The translations under genes and the position numbers were made by a program. DNA of 64,000 nt. It comes from Terebella lapidaria. Lineage: Eukaryota; Annelida; Polychaeta; Terebellida; Terebellidae. Where the stretch lies: assembly GCA_949152475.1 (NCBI GenBank), contig OX424557.1, positions 721,965 through 785,964 of the forward strand, given 5' to 3'. Shown here in pieces: positions 34,410-44,834 of this stretch (the stretch's first letter is position 1; each line of letters starts with the position of its first letter). Below the pieces are notes generated by a model. That model ran no database searches. It was not told the origin of the DNA and saw only the letters and a program-made list of their open reading frames with translations.

Positions 34410-37400
34410 ATGTCGGAAAGTAGCGACGGCTGGGGAGGTGATGAAGGGAGGGAAGAGGGGTCTCTTGAGCGCGGTAATTCGTACTCGAGACCCCAGTCTA
34501 GGCCCGAGGAGGATGACCGCGAGGACATCCCTCGGGGAGCCTATGTGGGTTCTGAGGAATCCAGCTCCAGCTCCGGTTCTTACTCAGGAACCGAGTCTGA
34601 GAGCGAGGTCGCGGAGGACCGCCCCGCAGAGAGTGACTCGGCCACGGCAGGCGCTGAGTTACTCCTAGATCCGTCGTCTTTTTCTCGTATGGAAGAGATG
34701 ATGGACTGCGGTGGTGCGGGACTTGCTAGTGTGGACATTGAGTTGCACCCGTCCTCGGAGATGCTTGCGTCTCTGGGCCCGGATGAGAGTACTCGTGCGG
34801 AAACCCGTCCGGATGGCCGTAGCCGTCCGGACACCGGTTCCGCCGAGAACTCCTCGGTGTCCGCACCTGCGGAGTCTGGTCCGCACGACCAGAAGGCCCC
34901 TGGGACTTGGGCGGAGCAGGTTGACGCGGCTGAGGAAGCCGCATCCCAAGCGCCGCCTCAGGAACAGGAGTCTGGCTCGAAGGAGACCGAGAACCGAGAT
35001 GACGGGTTTACATCGCCCGTCTCTAGGCGTACTCGCCGTCGAGCCCGGGAGATTGCTCAAAAGCAGTGGAGAGCCCAGCAAGAGCTGGAAGCCGCTGAAC
35101 ATGGGCAATCTGAGGCCGGATCCGACCCGGACCCGGCCTCCTCGCCTCCAAAGAAGAAAAAGAAGAAGCGGCCGCACCGGAAAAAGAAGTCCGGCGGCCC
35201 CTCGCCTCAAGCAGGATCGAAGTCCGGAGGACCTCAGCCACTGGCGCCTAAGCCGGGCGGCCAGAAAGGGTCCTCCGCCAAACCCGGAGTCGCCAAGACG
35301 CCTAATCCCTCGGGATCTGGTGCGGGCGGCGCCTCCGCGGGATCCGGCCCAGGCGCGGGAGGTTCCGGTAAGCGGGTGCCTATCAAGGCACCGAAAGGAA
35401 CCTCCTCTTCTTCTTCCTCCGGTACCAAGAAACCTACCGGAGCTGCGGAGGTGGGGTCAAGTCCAGTGGACAGAGGGCGTCCCGTGCCGAAGGAGGGAGA
35501 TCTTCGTTTAGAACTCCTCCGGAAGCGCGCGGAGCAAGACGGGGTCCACCTGTCTGACGCCGCACTGGAAGCGGGAGCGCGGGCCTTCGTTGCGCAGCAG
35601 CGGAGGGCCGCGCCCCCACGCGGGAAGAGTGTGCCCCGACAAACCAGGTCGGAGAATCGTTCGGGGGCGGCCAAAAAGAAGAAACGGTCGTCCTCGGAGC
35701 AGCCCTCTATCCAGAGGCTGCGGGCCGAAATGGGCCCCGAACTCCCTGGAGTCCGTCAGGGACACATGTTCCTCCCGCGTTACGGCAGGGATCCGCAGGG
35801 ACGCCGCACCGGAAAAAGAAGTCCGGCGGCCCCTCGCCTCAAGCAGGATCGAAGTCCGGAGGACCTCAGCCACTGGCGCCTAAGCCGGGCGGCCAGAAAG
35901 GGTCCTCCGCCAAACCCGGAGTCGCCAAGACGCCTAATCCCTCGGGATCTGGTGCGGGCGGCGCCTCCGCGGGATCCGGCCCAGGCGCGGGAGGTTCCGG
36001 TAAGCGGGTGCCTATCAAGGCACCGAAAGGAACCTCCTCTTCTTCTTCCTCCGGTACCAAGAAACCTACCGGAGCTGCGGAGGTGGGGTCAAGTCCAGTG
36101 GACAGAGGGCGTCCCGTGCCGAAGGAGGGAGATCTTCGTTTAGAACTCCTCCGGAAGCGCGCGGAGCAAGACGGGGTCCACCTGTCTGACGCCGCACTGG
36201 AAGCGGGAGCGCGGGCCTTCGTTGCGCAGCAGCGGAGGGCCGCGCCCCCACGCGGGAAGAGTGTGCCCCGACAAACCAGGTCGGAGAATCGTTCGGGGGC
36301 GGCCAAAAAGAAGAAACGGTCGTCCTCGGAGCAGCCCTCTATCCAGAGGCTGCGGGCCGAAATGGGCCCCGAACTCCCTGGAGTCCGTCAGGGACACATG
36401 TTCCTCCCGCGTTACGGCAGGGATCCGCAGGGACGCCGCACCGCGGCGGCCGGCGCGGCGGCCGACACGCCTTTCACACGGCCTCGTCCACTCACGGACG
36501 AGGAGCGTGTCGGATTGCCGCCCGAGCCAGAGGAGGGTGTAATATGCCAACTCTGTCCGAAATCCCTGGACGGGTATGAGGACCCGCACCGTGCGCTCAA
36601 CCGGGATCGTAGGTATCCTACCTACGACCACTTGAGTCGACACATTGCGGGGTACCACTACCCCTGGATGCAAATGTTCGTTTGCAAGAGGTGCTACTCC
36701 GGCACCCCTCAGCAGCGATATTTCGCCAGTTTAGAGGCCCTAAACGATCACCGCTCGGGTGCACACCGCGGTGAGGGACTTCATCTCGTTGGAAATGAAG
36801 TGGGGCCTGTATTCAATTATGGATACATACCACCGAGGGTGGCGTCGTTCATGACTACGTCAGGGACGGCGAATCACCGGTTCTATCACTGGGGTCCATG
36901 GCGCTTTGCACAGCGCGTCATGGACGATGCCTGGAGGCAGTCTGGCGTTGTGTCCGCGGGCTCGAGCTACACCGCTCGCCTGACGGCTACGATGGGCCAG
37001 ACCCCGGCGGAGTTCCAGGCGGCGGAAGCCGCCCGGACAGCAGCAGCGGCTGTCCGTGAACCGCCGGTGATCCAGGCCGGTGAAGAACGGCACCGGGTGA
37101 CCATGATCATGTCGGAGATGCCGCAGATCGCGGCCAAGACACGAGTGGCTACTCCTAAGCCGCGCCCCCAGCCAAAGACTCAGGGGAAGAGTTCGTCCGC
37201 CGGAAAGACTCCGGCCGGGACGACGCCCTTGCAGTCTCCGGGTGCGCTGACTCAGGAGGACTACCCGGGCTTGCTCGAGGTGACGGTACCCGCGGGTCCG
37301 TCTGAGGGACGGGTGGTGGCAGACACCTCCGCCTCCTCGAGTACCGCGTCGGCGGTCCCGCCAAGGACTCCACGCGTGACTCCCTCGGTAGCGAGCAGTA

Positions 37401-38488
37401 GCGGACGTGCGGTACCTCTCACGAGGTCGGCGTCCGCGTCCTCGTTGGTGGTTGAGGGGACGTCCGCAGGGTGGCAAAGCACTGCCTCCCTGGACTTGGA
37501 CCCCCTCGACGCCACGGCGGACGTACGCCGGAGGCTCGGTCCCACGACCGCCAGCGTCTACGAGACTTTCCGCGAGTCTGTAGGCCAGGCGGTCGGCCAT
37601 CGTCGCGATGGTATGGACCGGATCCCCGGTGATCCGGCGTTGGTGAACCTGCCGGTGCCTCGAGCCATTCGTGACTTGGGGTCCGCAGGTGTGGCCGCGT
37701 TGGTCCGCGCTCGGGAGGAGCACCCCTGGGATCACCCCCAGCGTGGTCGACTCACCCGAGCGGCGGAGTACCTTGTGGCGGAGATGGACAGCTCTCTGGA
37801 TCGGTTCAGCCGGTGCCGCGCCGAGGCCTCCCGTGTCGCATGCGATCTCGCATACGACCAGGGCCTCATGGAAGGCACCCGGCGGAGCCTAGAGAGCCAC
37901 CGGACTTTGTCGGCCGTCATTGAGCGGCGCGCGTTCGACCAGGGTCGGACCGCCGCTCTTGCCGAGCAGTCCGGGGCGTCCGCCCCCGCCCCAGAGGTGG
38001 CCGCACGGATGGAGCACCTGGAGGCTGAGAATGAGCAGCTACGGCGTCGTCTTGACGAAGCCGAGGCCGCTCGGACTCGCCTAATCCAGGGCGTCGATGA
38101 CCCCGAGTCGTCCGCCCTGAACCAGGCGGCTCTCCGGCGCGCGGATGCCGCTTTGGAGCTGGCCATCTACCCATACCTAGTCCAGGTGTGGGGAGAGCGG
38201 ACGGCCGGTCCACAGCGCACCCGCGATACGGTGGAGATGTTCCGCGCCATAGCAGATCTCGGCGCGACATCTCTACCGGCCTCCGTTGTGATGGCTCCGT
38301 CAGGACCCGGATTGCAGGGCTCACCACAAAAGCCCGTGCAAGCTCCACCGGGCCTGCCTCATCCGCCCGTGCAGCCGGCTTTCACTCTGCCGGCTCCGCT
38401 GCTTCCGCGGCGTAGGGACCCGTCACCGCCGCCCGACCCCAAGACAGGCGGCACGGATGAGGAGCCGATGACGACGGAGGAAGGCTAG
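34410..38488 (+). pseudogene. Third coding region of the gypsy element, broken by a tandem duplication
   Basis: The first ATG is at 34410 (MSESSDGWGG). The N-terminal frame continues to 36143 but is out of its original frame after 35803; the C-terminal frame is open to 38488. A perfect 632-bp duplication (35171-35802 and 35803-36434) causes the shift because 632 is not divisible by three. With one copy the frame would be continuous, about 1148 residues from this ATG. The N-terminal part is acidic and Ser-rich, then Lys/Arg-rich with nuclear-localisation-like runs. The C-terminal part has two C2H2-like fingers (CQLC...H..H near nt 36548-36650; CKRC...H..H near 36684-36770), a Pro/Ser-rich linker and a coiled coil (LEAENEQLRRRLDEAE near 38013-38060). 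It has no transmembrane or env features. The function is unknown; nucleic-acid binding is plausible. Confidence 0.75.
35171..36434. repeat. 632-bp perfect tandem duplication
   Basis: The two copies (35171-35802 and 35803-36434) look identical base for base. The 9-bp microhomology GCCGCACCG is present at the start of each copy and again at 36435-36443. This pattern fits replication slippage, strand transfer during reverse transcription, or a genome-assembly error. Confidence 0.93.
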
Positions 38489-39013
38489 GGTGCTAGCCTC
38501 GTCGCTGCACGTGTGCGGCGGCGTGCCGGAGTCGCTCCCGCGGCTCCGCCCTGCCTCAGACCCGTTCTGCGGATCTGAGGAGCCGGCCGGCAGGGCGGTC
38601 GGCAACATTTTAGAGGTACTATCACTTTTGATCACTCGGTGTGTCGTTTTACAAAATTTCTAAATTTAAAGTCTAACCTTAAAGATATTCCAAAGACTCG
38701 ACACACCGTCCTTTTATAATGGATGACCTTCCAAGGTCATCACACGGTTTTGGACCACCTCGGTCAAAATTTTAGCTTGTTTATGAGGGTTTATTCAAAA
38801 TTGCAAAGCGCGTTATAGTTTACTCCATAAGTCCGGGGGTAGTTCCCCATTCTTCCAAAAGGGACTCTTAAAGTCCTAGTGTTTGCGCCGTGACTTCCGG
38901 GCGTTGCCATCGTGCCTTCTTCCGGCCCCCGCCATGCGAAGCCTTCGTCGGGTTTCGAGCATTTTGGGCGCGGGCGGAACATGTTGGGGACCAACATTGT
39001 AAGAAGGGGGTAA
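38489..39013 (+). other. 3' untranslated part of the gypsy element with polypurine tract
   Basis: Non-coding. It ends with AAGAAGGGGG (39001-39010) and TAA directly before the 3' LTR, the expected plus-strand priming site. Part is AT-rich and includes GACCTTCCAAGGTCATC, a motif also common in the surrounding host repeats. Confidence 0.7.
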
Positions 39014-39748
39014 TGTGGCGATTTTGCCCTAAGCACGCGGCAGGTGATTGTAAACATAAAAGCCATTTATGTGGCCTTTCTGTACTTGGCCTTGTTTTGA
39101 CATGCTCCGTTCGAGCGTGCGTTGCCACGGCGACGTATTGTAATTTACGTTCCAGTAAACTATAACAATGGATCGATTTAACCTCGCGTGCGTCCTACAG
39201 TTTGTGGTGTATTATATATACACTGGAAGCGACTCGTTCGAGGAGATTGTCCAAGATCGAGACTAGGACGCACACGAGGCTCGCCATGAGCTTTGTGTTC
39301 CCTGAGTCTGAGTAGTGGGCTCCTAGAGCCCTGGGGACGATTTCCGTGGGGAGGCCCGGGCTGGGAGAGACGAGTTGCTGACTCGGGGGCCTTCGGCCCT
39401 GTGGATCGCCAGCTCTCTCCCTTCCCGGGACATGTGACAGAGGCTCTGGCCAGCATGTCGGACTGTACGGGGTTCCGTCCCCGAGGCAGACCGCGGCTCG
39501 CCAGGCCCCGCCAGTTAACACCGTGGTGATGAACTAGTTTCTGAACGGTGTCCGTAGGCCTGGGAGTGTCGGGTGGGCTGTTACCTGGTTACCGTTAATG
39601 ATGAAGTAGTTACCGTGTCCGCCGCGACCTCCGGTGAGCGGCCCTGCCGCGAGGATCCGGAATAGCGGATGCGCGTCCGCAAGGACTCGGATGAGAGAGG
39701 ACTATCCTCGAGGATCCCGAAGAGCGGACGGTAGTCAATAACTTTACA
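39014..39748 (+). repeat. 3' LTR of the gypsy element
   Basis: It has the same 735-bp length and sequence as the 5' LTR as far as I can read. The TATC target duplication and the rest of the DIRS 3' region follow. Confidence 0.93.
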
Positions 39749-39944
39749 TATCTTTAGTAATATAATAAAGATACTCACCTAGCGGTGCGATCGCTTGCCT
39801 CCGACATGCACGAATTTCTTCTTCACCCATCGGTGGAAAACGGAACTCTACTTGAGACCGTAACATAAAGAACTCAAACACACCCACAAAGTGTTGCTTA
39901 TATACACGTGCACGTTAAAACCAAGACTTTTCTGTCCAGCTGGT

Positions 39945-42900
39945 TCAAACAACAGCTTGCGCTACGACCAGCGGACCCAGTCTAAATCTGGACGACTGGT
40001 CCTGAAGTTCGGCAGCATTGGACAGATAGAACCCGATGAATGTCGTAGAATTAGTCCACATTCCAGCCCTCACGATATATTCCAACGGAATATTCGACCT
40101 GGCCGCCAAAGACATCGAGATGTGTCGGATTTGGTGGGACGATATTTTGTAAGCGACTCGATCGTCAGCACCTGATTCCGCATAGACAGTCCTCACTACA
40201 ACCTTCACCCATCGGGATAGTGTAGCTGTGGAGATATCCGTAGCCCTGTTAGGCTGATAGGAAATAAATAATCGCTTGCGATCTTTCCTGATCGATCTGG
40301 TACGATCGATGTAGATTTTCAGCGCTCTTACCGGACACAATAGAGCGTCCGGCTCATTCCGTCCTACGTATCCGCCCAGTGACGGAATTACGATAGGGGA
40401 GAACGCTTTCCCGCCCTCAACTGCAGCACGTGTTTTAGGCATAAAATCACGTACTGGGTATAAGGAAACGGACCCATCCGCGCCAAATGCGACTCGCGAT
40501 ACGTCGATCGCCGCGACATCTGAGCGTCTTCGACCACTTGCTAGCATAACTAGCAGGAAAGTCTTAAGAGTTAACCTCTGCAAGGAAACTTCCTTGAGAG
40601 GCTCCCAAGGTGCTTTAGTAAGACAATATAGCACAAAAGCCATGTCCCAATCCGGTAGAGTAGGAACTCCGCGTGGCCTTTGCGTCCTAAAGGACGCCAA
40701 GAGATCAGCAAGGATACGATTATTAGTTAAATCGATCCCCCTAGCACGGAATACAGGGCCCAGCATGGACCTGTATCCCTCGATCGTAGTAGGCTTCAAA
40801 TTAAGCCTATCAAAGAGATAGCAGAGAAAGTCTAGCACTGCATTCAGAGGGGCAGAGAGCGGATCAATGCGCCTTCCGTTACACCAACGTACGAATACTT
40901 TCCATTTAGCCTCATACGTTTTAGAGGAGGATCTCCTATTCTTTCTCGCGAGATGTACGGACACCTGCTGAGAAAATCCTGCCTCCTGGAAGGATCGCTC
41001 GATAGCCTCCACACGTGTAATTTGAGCACGTGGACGGAATCGTGAAATATATCCCGCCCCGGTTGCTTCAGCAACCTGTCCTCGATCGGGAGAACCCGTG
41101 GTACATCGATCAGGAGGGACAGTAGCAGGGGGAACCACGCTTGCATCGGCCAGCATGGCGCCACCAACAGAATCTCGCACTGAGACCTGGCTACTTTGTG
41201 CAGCACTTCTGTTAGGAACCGAGTTGGCGGGTACGCATACCCGAACATCCCGTCCCACGACTGAGACATCGCGTCCACAGCCAGTGCCTCGCTCTCTGGC
41301 AGAGGTGAGAAGTAGACCGGGAGCTTGTGATTCCGAGAGGTTGCGAACAGGTCTATATTCGGTGTCCCGAACGCCTGACAAACGCGCCGAAACACCCCCG
41401 GATGCAGACTCCACTCCGTGCCTATGATCTTGTCCGGTCTCGACAGAGCGTCCGCTAGGACATTCCTGTGACCCGGCAGGTGCCTCGCCCTGATAAACAG
41501 ACGGTACTTGAAGGCAAACCTGATCAGACACTCGGCCTCCAAACAAAGCTGACTCGACCGAGTTCCACCTTGTTTGTTTATGTGCGCCACTACTGTGCTG
41601 TTGTCTGTGAAGACCAACCACTTCGTCCCTGGGGGACTCTGAGGCCCCCAGATCTCGAACGCACGTCTCACCGCTCGCAGCTCTAGGACATTGATGTGCA
41701 ACGCCCTCTCGCTCGTGTTCCACACAGCAGAGAGTTCGTGCTCGTCCATATGAGCTCCCCAAGCCAATTCTGACGCATCGGTGAAGAAGGTCCGATCGGG
41801 CAGATACTCCGCGAGTGGCATCCCTCGGAAAAGATTCCGATGGTCCCGCCACCAATGCATTGCTTCCCGAGCACGATCGTCCACCGATACGACTTGGTCT
41901 AGTCGATCGGTGAGGATCCGCCATTGCAACGCTAGACACCATTGAATGGGTCTGAGGAAGCACCTGCCGAACGGCACCTGTTTCTCCATCGACGCCAACA
42001 GACCGATGATGGACAGAAACTGTCGAGCTGTGATCGACGACTGCGCCCAATTGGGGATCCAGCCGAGGCTGGTCGCCAACCTGAGGACGAACCCGGATTG
42101 CTCTATAGCCTGAGACGGGGAGTCGGCTATGATTAACCAATCGTCGATATAATGGTGGAATTGAATTCCAACCGATCGAAACCTGGCTGCCATCGTCCTT
42201 ACGATACGGGTGAACACGTAAGGGGCGGTGGCTACTCCAAAAGGAAGTACCCTGAACTGATACACCGAACCTTCGAAGGCGAACTTGAGGTATCGCCGAT
42301 CGGCTGGGTGTATTGGCACATGTAAGTACGCGTCCTTGACGTCGATACTGACTGCCCACTTCCCCTTGGACAGAGCTTTCTGGACGGAAAGCGCCGACTC
42401 CATCTTGAACCTGGGTATGATCAGGAATTTGTTGAGGTTTGACAGATCGAAAACGGGACGCCACCCGCCTGTCTTTTTCGGCACTAGGAAGATGAGAGAA
42501 TAGAATCCTCTCTCGACTTACATCCGCGTACACAGGACTTGAGTGGCCCTGAGGAACGACCCCAGCACCACCCGCCCGATCGTGCCCTGATCGAGGACCA
42601 GGAGCACGACCGCCAAGTGAAGACTCCCGATCGCACGAACGATCGAGAGCCTCACCCCCAAACAAAGGGAACTCTCCCCCCTCGAACCTCGAGACCGAGG
42701 ACCCGAATGAGCCATCCAAGATGCTCCGCCGATCGAAGCCCGAAGCCTGATCGTCGCCCACCGAGAGGTCGGACGAAGCCTGAGCCACATCGAAAATCGA
42801 TGTGGTCTCAGCACCACGGCGCTTAGAGGAAGCACGCTTCCTCTTCTTGGAAGGCCCCGGAGAAGAGACGACGGACCCCTCCACCTCGATCGGCCCCGAC

Positions 42901-43499
42901 TGAGGGACGACGAAGGTGGAGTGCGGTTCCTTGGCTGCTTTCGCCTTGGCAAGAACTGAAACCTTCTTCTTAGAAGATTTCGACTTCTTGCCAGCAGGGG
43001 GAGCAAGCTCTCCCTGCGACGAAGGGGCAGCCGAAGAACCGGCCGGGACTCCCTGTCCAAGCAGGGAAGAGAGACCCGGCAGGAGGGGACCCTGAAGGGA
43101 CGATAACGACTGTGCAAAGAAAGATTGCACAGCCGCGTTGACCATGTCCTGTGTTAACCCCAGGGGCTGGCTAACACCGGACGCAATCTGTGCCGTCACA
43201 GGCGGAGTCTCCACCTCCATGGGCGACTGGCGGACTTGCGGAGCCGAAGCTTCCGCAAGCCTCAAAGCATCCCGACGAGCCAAGGAGGCTTCGGAATACT
43301 TTGCAGTCGCCTGCACGAAGGAAGAGGGACGCCAGAAACGACACAGATCACACCTCAAATCCTCCATAGATACCGGGCCATGGTCTAAACAGTCGAAACA
43401 CAAACTGTGTTTCTCCCTTCCTCGGAGGGTATTGACGAGACACTTCGGGCATGGACGTTCGTCCATGGCACCGGTACCAAGGGAGGATTGTGAAGTCAT
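39945..43499 (-). CDS. DIRS gag and tyrosine recombinase in one open frame
   Basis: The frame is open from 43505 and the first ATG is at 43499 (MTSQSS). The N-terminal third is gag-like, with paired cysteines (CPKC, CFDC, CDLC at nt ~43340-43460), Lys-rich runs such as KKSKSSKKK, and Pro/Ser/Gln-rich sequence. The C-terminal ~330 residues are a tyrosine recombinase: SGRRRSD supplies the first Arg (about nt 40530), SSHQIRH gives the HxxR pair (about 40095), and FIGFYLSN gives the nucleophilic Tyr. The middle ~540 codons overlap the RT frame and are probably non-functional in this frame. The recombinase would integrate a circular DNA intermediate. How Gag and recombinase are separated is not shown by the sequence. 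Confidence 0.85.
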   Translation of the reverse strand: MTSQSSLGTGAMDERPCPKCLVNTLRGREKHSLCFDCLDHGPVSMEDLRCDLCRFWRPSSFVQATAKYSEASLARRDALRLAEASAPQVRQSPMEVETPPVTAQIASGVSQPLGLTQDMVNAAVQSFFAQSLSSLQGPLLPGLSSLLGQGVPAGSSAAPSSQGELAPPAGKKSKSSKKKVSVLAKAKAAKEPHSTFVVPQSGPIEVEGSVVSSPGPSKKRKRASSKRRGAETTSIFDVAQASSDLSVGDDQASGFDRRSILDGSFGSSVSRFEGGEFPLFGGEALDRSCDRESSLGGRAPGPRSGHDRAGGAGVVPQGHSSPVYADVSRERILFSHLPSAEKDRRVASRFRSVKPQQIPDHTQVQDGVGAFRPESSVQGEVGSQYRRQGRVLTCANTPSRSAIPQVRLRRFGVSVQGTSFWSSHRPLRVHPYRKDDGSQVSIGWNSIPPLYRRLVNHSRLPVSGYRAIRVRPQVGDQPRLDPQLGAVVDHSSTVSVHHRSVGVDGETGAVRQVLPQTHSMVSSVAMADPHRSTRPSRIGGRSCSGSNALVAGPSESFPRDATRGVSARSDLLHRCVRIGLGSSYGRARTLCCVEHEREGVAHQCPRAASGETCVRDLGASESPRDEVVGLHRQQHSSGAHKQTRWNSVESALFGGRVSDQVCLQVPSVYQGEAPAGSQECPSGRSVETGQDHRHGVESASGGVSARLSGVRDTEYRPVRNLSESQAPGLLLTSARERGTGCGRDVSVVGRDVRVCVPANSVPNRSAAQSSQVSVRDSVGGAMLADASVVPPATVPPDRCTTGSPDRGQVAEATGAGYISRFRPRAQITRVEAIERSFQEAGFSQQVSVHLARKNRRSSSKTYEAKWKVFVRWCNGRRIDPLSAPLNAVLDFLCYLFDRLNLKPTTIEGYRSMLGPVFRARGIDLTNNRILADLLASFRTQRPRGVPTLPDWDMAFVLYCLTKAPWEPLKEVSLQRLTLKTFLLVMLASGRRRSDVAAIDVSRVAFGADGSVSLYPVRDFMPKTRAAVEGGKAFSPIVIPSLGGYVGRNEPDALLCPVRALKIYIDRTRSIRKDRKRLFISYQPNRATDISTATLSRWVKVVVRTVYAESGADDRVAYKISSHQIRHISMSLAARSNIPLEYIVRAGMWTNSTTFIGFYLSNAAELQDQSSRFRLGPLVVAQAVV
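40844..42522 (-). CDS. DIRS reverse transcriptase/RNase H, nested in the +1 frame
   Basis: The frame opens after a TAA near 42522, and no in-frame ATG precedes the RT motifs (SLIFLVPKKTGGWRP), so the start is uncertain. It encodes about 555 residues. RT motifs include SIDVKDAYLHVPI, FRVLPFGVATAPYVF and catalytic YIDDW. RNase H has FTDAS, HINVLELRAV and VFTDNS. A C-terminal NIDLFATSRNHKLP...APCWP module typical of DIRS-like elements follows. The whole frame lies inside the gag-recombinase frame, shifted +1. It would be expressed by frameshifting, re-initiation or splicing; none is proven. Confidence 0.9.
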
Positions 43500-44058
43500 G
43501 ATCACACAAGGGAACTAACCACACACAGTAACAGGGCGGGCAAAATATGCAAACCTGAGACCGCGCTGAAAAAAGAACCCTAAGAGGACTACGAATATAT
43601 AAACTACAGTATACGTAAACACAATATATACAGTAGAAAATTAACGTAGAACTATTGATAGATGTAAACAACAAGTACACTATCAAGTACGACGGATGGA
43701 CGATAATAGGGTGAACTGGCTATACAAATCGCTGACGATCTAGCAAGTAACAAACTATCGACCAATACTTATCCAAATAGACACAAAACGATGTCTATGA
43801 ACGTGGCAGGTGAAATTCCGTAAGAATATATCGCAAAAGTCTAGTTTGCAGACTAAATTCTACGAATTCACCGGGAACCAAAATCCAAAGCTGCCAAGCA
43901 AAAATGGCGGTGGACAGAAAAGTGAAGCTTCTGCGCAGCTGCGCGCGCATATGCGCGGCGGTTTTGGCGGCAAAAGGAGCGCTCGAGTCATGCAGGCAGA
44001 CGATCGTGCCTTGCTTTCAGTACGCGAATTTCTATCCAGAACGATCCAAAGGATCGAA
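43500..44058 (-). other. 5' untranslated region of the DIRS element
   Basis: Non-coding. 43912-44058 includes GCGCAGCTGCGCGCGCATATGCGCGG, described here by its alternating GC palindromes, and is shared, inverted, with the miniature element at 24690-24860. This shared segment is probably needed in cis for replication or packaging. Confidence 0.6.
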
Positions 44059-44690
44059 AAGGAGCATGTAGTAGTTTAGATTGGTGATGTATAAAATAAA
44101 CAGGTCGTTTTGACCTTCCAAGGTCATTGAAGGTCAAATTCAAGGTCATCATTCAAACCGCAATATATGGTTTCCCATTTGAATGTGCCATTACTTAGGC
44201 TCTATCTTCAAGTGTTCTATGAGTTTACTCCGCACAGCTCCCATTATGAAAGAAAATTGGATGAAAATTTCTAAGTCCAAAAAATTTTTCAATTTTTCAA
44301 TTTGCTGGAAATGGCTCAAAACGAATAGTGACTTGATTTGGGACGAAAAAAATTTTTTTCGACGACCCGACCCGACGATCATAAAGGTACATAAGAGGAA
44401 TGTTTTGAAACAAAAATCTCAAAACTGATCAGACAGTTTTTGAGAAAATGGCCTCCAAAGTCCAAAATTGGCAATTTTTCGTCAAAAATGGCCGCCAAAT
44501 CGGCAAAAACGATTCAATCAAAAAAATTTAAAAAACGTCTTTAGATTCTGGCCCAAGGTATGTTCTGACAATTTTATGGGGAAAAAATTCATCACGTCAA
44601 AAAAAAGTTACAGACCCGGACGGACGACGGACGGACGACGGACGAAAAACCATGACAATAGCTTATCGGCCCAAAGGGCCGGTAAGCTAA

Positions 44691-44762
44691 AAATGTGGAC
44701 GACGGACGACGGACGCAACGCCATGCCAATAGGTTATCGGACCATAGGTCCGGTAACCTAAA
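44691..44762 (+). repeat. Detached family C 3' end
   Basis: An ACGG-rich stretch is followed by the hairpin AGGTTATCGGACC-ATA-GGTCCGGTAACCT (44731-44759). Together with 23628-23708 it makes one 3' terminal segment, split by the element at 23709-44690. Confidence 0.7.
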
Positions 44763-44834
44763 ATGTACACAGTGAATCTTGAAAAATAAAACAAAAATAA
44801 ATTTCAATGATTTGTTGTTTTTCCTGAAAGCTGT

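Larger units (their letters stand above)
25123..39748 (+). mobile_element. 14.6-kb Ty3/gypsy retrotransposon with three coding regions
   Basis: 735-bp LTRs (25123-25857 and 39014-39748) appear identical and start TG and end CA. TATC is duplicated (25119-25122 and 39749-39752). A primer-binding-like TGGTGCCGTGACCAGGAT starts at 25859, and the purine tract AAGAAGGGGG (39001-39010) precedes the 3' LTR. Domain order is gag, protease, RT, RNase H, integrase, the Ty3/gypsy order. A further coding region (34410-38488) follows pol after 1.9 kb. The high GC content contrasts strongly with the AT-rich surroundings. Matching LTRs and open gag and pol suggest a young, possibly active copy, although the third region is disrupted. 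Confidence 0.95.
24975..44101 (-). mobile_element. DIRS-type tyrosine-recombinase retrotransposon, split by gypsy
   Basis: 43-bp inverted termini lie at 24975-25017 and 44059-44101 (GTTTATTTTATACATCACCA at the left edge). After removing the gypsy insertion (25123-39748 plus one TATC) the element is about 4.5 kb, a normal DIRS size. It encodes gag, RT/RNase H and tyrosine recombinase on the minus strand. No target duplication is seen, as expected for tyrosine-recombinase integration. The gypsy insertion lies in the 3' non-coding part, so the coding frames remain open. Confidence 0.88.
23709..44690 (+). mobile_element. Second family C element (variant ends), split by the DIRS/gypsy nest
   Basis: The 5' hairpin AGCACC-AAG-GGTGCT (23709-23723) and AGCTTACCGGC (23726-23736) match a variant 3' hairpin AGCTTATCGGCCC-AAA-GGGCCGGTAAGCT (44660-44688). 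The body on the left (to 24635) and right (44102-44659) consists of ~459-bp units with AACCGCAATATATGG. The break is exact: CGACCAAAA ends at 24635 and AGGTCGTTTTGACC starts at 44102, as in the intact unit near 24170. Confidence 0.7.
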
